Notes under the pieces: generated by a model
The model's database searches: none
Seen by the model: the letters and a program-made list of their open reading frames with translations, nothing else
What the model was told of the DNA's origin: nothing
Source: an uncultured Actinomycetes bacterium
Lineage (GTDB): Bacteria > Actinomycetota > Thermoleophilia > Solirubrobacterales > 70-9
DNA length: 15,059 nt
Direction of reading: 5' to 3'
Assembly (NCBI GenBank): GCA_946479725.1
Contig: CAMLHB010000041.1
Location: forward strand, 1-15,059
Made by a program: the position numbers and the translations under genes
Shown here: positions 13,216 to 15,059 of the stretch, one piece after another
Layout: each line of letters starts with the position of its first letter
Position numbering within the stretch: the first letter of the stretch is position 1

Positions 13216-14293
13216 GTTCCGCCTCCCAGCGGGCGTAGTCCTCGGTGAAGTAGTGGAGGCGGATCTTCTTGTACTCGGTCGAGGAGTAGAGGGTGGCGCG
13301 ATCTTCGGGACCCATCCCGCACTCGGCGGCGATCGCGTCGAGGACGGCGTCGCACTCCTCCTTCGAGCGGCCGTGGGCCATCGTGAAGACGCTGTAGGGC
13401 CAGTCCTCGTAGGTCGGCCGCTGGTAGCAGTGGGAGATGCCGCGGAAGGCGGCCATGCGGCCGCCCACCTCGAGGATTTCGTCCTCCGGGACCTTCCAGA
13501 CGCCCATCCCGTTGGCGGAGAAGCCGGCGCGGCGGTGGTAGAGGATCGCGGCGACGCGGCGAAGGATCTTGCGGTCGACCAATCCGCGCAGGCGGTCGAG
13601 CAGCTCCTCGGTCGAGATCCCCAGCTCCTCGGCGGCGGCGTCGTAGGGGCGGGCGACCGCCTGCATCGGTCCCTGCAGGGCCTTGATCAGGGCGATGTCG
13701 TCCTCGTCGTAGGGCTGCGGTTCCAGCTCGCGCGGGGGCGCCGCCTCGACCGGCGCCGCGAGCGCCTCGGTCCCCTTCTCCATCTCCAGGTTCATGTTGA
13801 TTTTGAAGAGGGTGAGGGTTGGCAGCTCGCGCATCGACTCCGCCCCGGTCTCCTCCATCAGCGCTTCCAACGTCCCCTTCAGGCCGAGCTGCGAGTCCGG
13901 CGGGGTGGCGATCGTGAACCAGAGGTTGAACTCGTGGGTGCGCAGATAGTTGTGGGAGACGCCGGGGTGGGCATTGACGATCTGCGCCGCCCGCTGGGGG
14001 TGCTCGCCGTCGACTTTGGCGGCGACCAGCATCGACTCGTAGCCGAGCGCGCGGGTGTCGAAGATCGGGGTGATCTCGCGGATGATCCGGCCGTCGAGCA
14101 GGCGCTGGGTGCGGCCGAGGACGTCACCGAGCTCGAGGTCGGCCTCGGAGGCGACGAGGGCGAACGGCTCGGGGTCGAGCGGGAAGCTCGACTGCAGCAG
14201 GTTCATCAGCCGCTTGTCGGTCTCGTCGAGCGGGATCGCCGAGCCGTCCTTGCGGCTGCGCGCCTTCGACTGGGGGACCTTCACCGAAGCCAC
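13208..14293 (-). CDS. Fused AhbA-AhbB (siroheme decarboxylase-like, Lrp/AsnC fold) protein
   Basis: A 361-residue protein with two homologous halves joined by a Pro/Ala/Glu-rich linker (about 173-197). Each half has a winged-helix start and a ferredoxin-like domain, as in AhbA/AhbB/NirD/NirL/NirG/NirH. The first half has LDETDKRLMNLLQ, PIFDTRALGYESMLVAAKV, and HNYLRTHEFNLWFT (114-127). The second has ALIKALQ, RRVAAILYHRRAGFSANGM, SHCYQRPTYEDWPYSVFTMAHG (287-308), and STEYKKIRLHYF. The conserved His114, His120 and His288 regions are those of siroheme decarboxylases, which remove acetate carboxyls from siroheme on the way to heme or heme d1. Automatic annotation would probably call it an Lrp/AsnC regulator. 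The GTG at 14293 has AAGGAGG seven bases upstream and overlaps hemB by 13 bases. Placement between hemB and hemL argues for a tetrapyrrole role, enzymatic or heme-sensing. Confidence 0.85.
   Translation of the reverse strand: MASVKVPQSKARSRKDGSAIPLDETDKRLMNLLQSSFPLDPEPFALVASEADLELGDVLGRTQRLLDGRIIREITPIFDTRALGYESMLVAAKVDGEHPQRAAQIVNAHPGVSHNYLRTHEFNLWFTIATPPDSQLGLKGTLEALMEETGAESMRELPTLTLFKINMNLEMEKGTEALAAPVEAAPPRELEPQPYDEDDIALIKALQGPMQAVARPYDAAAEELGISTEELLDRLRGLVDRKILRRVAAILYHRRAGFSANGMGVWKVPEDEILEVGGRMAAFRGISHCYQRPTYEDWPYSVFTMAHGRSKEECDAVLDAIAAECGMGPEDRATLYSSTEYKKIRLHYFTEDYARWEAEHS
13222..13227 (-). promoter_or_regulatory. Ribosome binding site of hemL
   Basis: GGGAGG (reading leftwards from 13227) lies inside the last codons of the upstream gene. 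It is exactly six bases before the ATT at 13215. No ATG, GTG or TTG occurs at a suitable distance, so this site is the main evidence for a non-standard hemL start. Confidence 0.6.
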
Positions 14294-15059
14294 GGGGCGG
14301 CCTCCTTCGCGTAGTAGGTGACGATCGCGTCGGCGCCGGCGCGGCGGATCGAGGTCAACGCCTCGACCACGGCGGCGCGCTCGTCGATCCAGCCGTTGGC
14401 GGCGGCGGCCTTCAGCATCGAGTACTCGCCGGAGACGTGGTAGGCGGCGACGGGGGCGCCGGTCGCGTCCTTGACCCGGCGGACGACGTCTAGGTAGGGG
14501 AGCGCGGGCTTTACCATCAGCATGTCGGCGCCCTCCTCGAGGTCGAGCTCGGCCTCGCGCACGGCTTCGGCGGCGTTGGCCGGATCCATCTGGTAGCCGC
14601 GGCGGTCGCCGAAGCCCGGCGTCGACTCGGCGGCGTCGCGGAAGGGGCCGTAGAAGGCGGAGGCGTACTTTGCCGAGTAGGCGACGATCGGGACGTCGGA
14701 GTGGCCCTCCTCGTCGAGCTGGTGGCGGATCGTGCCGACCCGCCCGTCCATCATGTCGCTGGGGGCGACCGCGTCGGCACCGGCCTCGGCGTGGGAGATC
14801 GCGGTTTTCGCCAGCAGCTCGACGGTGACGTCGTTGTCGACCTCGGCGCCGCCCTCGCGGATGACGCCGCAGTGGCCGTGCGAGGTGTACTCGCAGAGGC
14901 AGACGTCGGTCATCACCACCAGGTCGGGATGCGCCTCCTTCAGCGCCCGCACCGCCATCTGCACGACCCCCTCGACGTCGTAGGCGCCGGTGCCGAAGTC
15001 GTCCGTGGCGCCGGGGACGCCGAAGAGCATCAGGGCGCCGACCCCGGCGGCGGCGATCT
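14281..15059 (-). CDS. hemB: Delta-aminolevulinic acid dehydratase (porphobilinogen synthase), N-terminus outside window
   Basis: Condenses two 5-aminolevulinate molecules to porphobilinogen, directly downstream of HemL in heme synthesis. About 259 C-terminal residues are visible; roughly the first 60-70 are missing. Visible motifs are LMLFGVP, the zinc-binding DVCLCEYTSHGHCG (three cysteines as in the zinc-dependent human and E. coli enzymes), and APSDMMDGRVGTIR. The two active-site lysines are in YSAKYASAFYGPFR and MVKPALPYLD. The end is YHVSGEYSMLKAAAANGWID. The cysteine triad marks a zinc-type enzyme rather than the magnesium-only type. The stop overlaps the next gene by 13 bases. This is the most upstream gene of the leftward heme/respiration cluster in the window, and other hem genes may lie beyond the edge. 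Confidence 0.97.
   Translation of the reverse strand, partial: IAAAGVGALMLFGVPGATDDFGTGAYDVEGVVQMAVRALKEAHPDLVVMTDVCLCEYTSHGHCGVIREGGAEVDNDVTVELLAKTAISHAEAGADAVAPSDMMDGRVGTIRHQLDEEGHSDVPIVAYSAKYASAFYGPFRDAAESTPGFGDRRGYQMDPANAAEAVREAELDLEEGADMLMVKPALPYLDVVRRVKDATGAPVAAYHVSGEYSMLKAAAANGWIDERAAVVEALTSIRRAGADAIVTYYAKEAAPWLR

Noticed and set aside
1..15059. CRISPR arrays, insertion sequences, integrase or phage genes, toxin-antitoxin pairs
   Set aside because: No direct-repeat array, transposase, integrase or terminal inverted repeats were seen. The content is ordinary chromosomal metabolism plus unassigned secreted proteins.

Overview
The window is high-GC DNA, gene-dense and free of mobile elements. 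Many starts are GTG and many genes overlap by a few bases. It looks like a chromosomal segment of a high-GC actinobacterium. My best guess is class Thermoleophilia (Solirubrobacterales type): a menaquinone-dependent aerobe with a split, b6f-like cytochrome bc complex and families of small secreted four-cysteine proteins. The lineage is an inference from content and cannot be proven from this sequence alone.

Left part (1-4230). A truncated MMPL/RND-type membrane transporter runs leftwards off the window edge. Divergent from it, with about 40 bases between them, three tandem paralogous genes run rightwards. They encode exported proteins of 251-256 residues, each with four cysteines at matching positions. 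No function is known to me. A tRNA-Lys(CTT) gene follows.

Middle part (4256-7443). A leftward tatA-tatC-TPR cluster supplies the minimal twin-arginine translocase plus a membrane-anchored TPR-like protein. Divergent from it are a small zinc-ribbon protein and a short-chain dehydrogenase/reductase. A 50-nt nested inverted repeat sits where the reductase meets the next, convergent gene cluster.

Right part (7450-15059). Nine leftward genes are tightly packed and probably form one or two transcription units. In order of transcription they are hemB (5' end cut by the window), a fused AhbA-AhbB/Lrp-like protein, hemL, a 137-residue protein resembling part of a polyprenyl diphosphate synthase, qcrA (Rieske), qcrB (cytochrome b6 type), qcrC (subunit IV fused to cytochrome c), menG/ubiE, and a trans-polyprenyl diphosphate synthase. 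The cluster joins early heme/tetrapyrrole synthesis, the menaquinol:cytochrome c reductase that uses heme, and the last steps of menaquinone synthesis, whose product that complex oxidises. The Rieske protein has a twin-arginine-like signal, so the tat genes in the middle part are functionally connected.

The points most worth checking are: hemL appears to start at an ATT codon behind a good ribosome binding site; the small protein between hemL and qcrA looks like a catalytically empty prenyl-synthase fragment; an AhbA-AhbB fusion lies between hemB and hemL; QcrB lacks the cysteine that holds heme ci in b6f-type proteins; the secreted triplet faces an MMPL transporter; and glutamate codon choice appears to switch at about position 5070.
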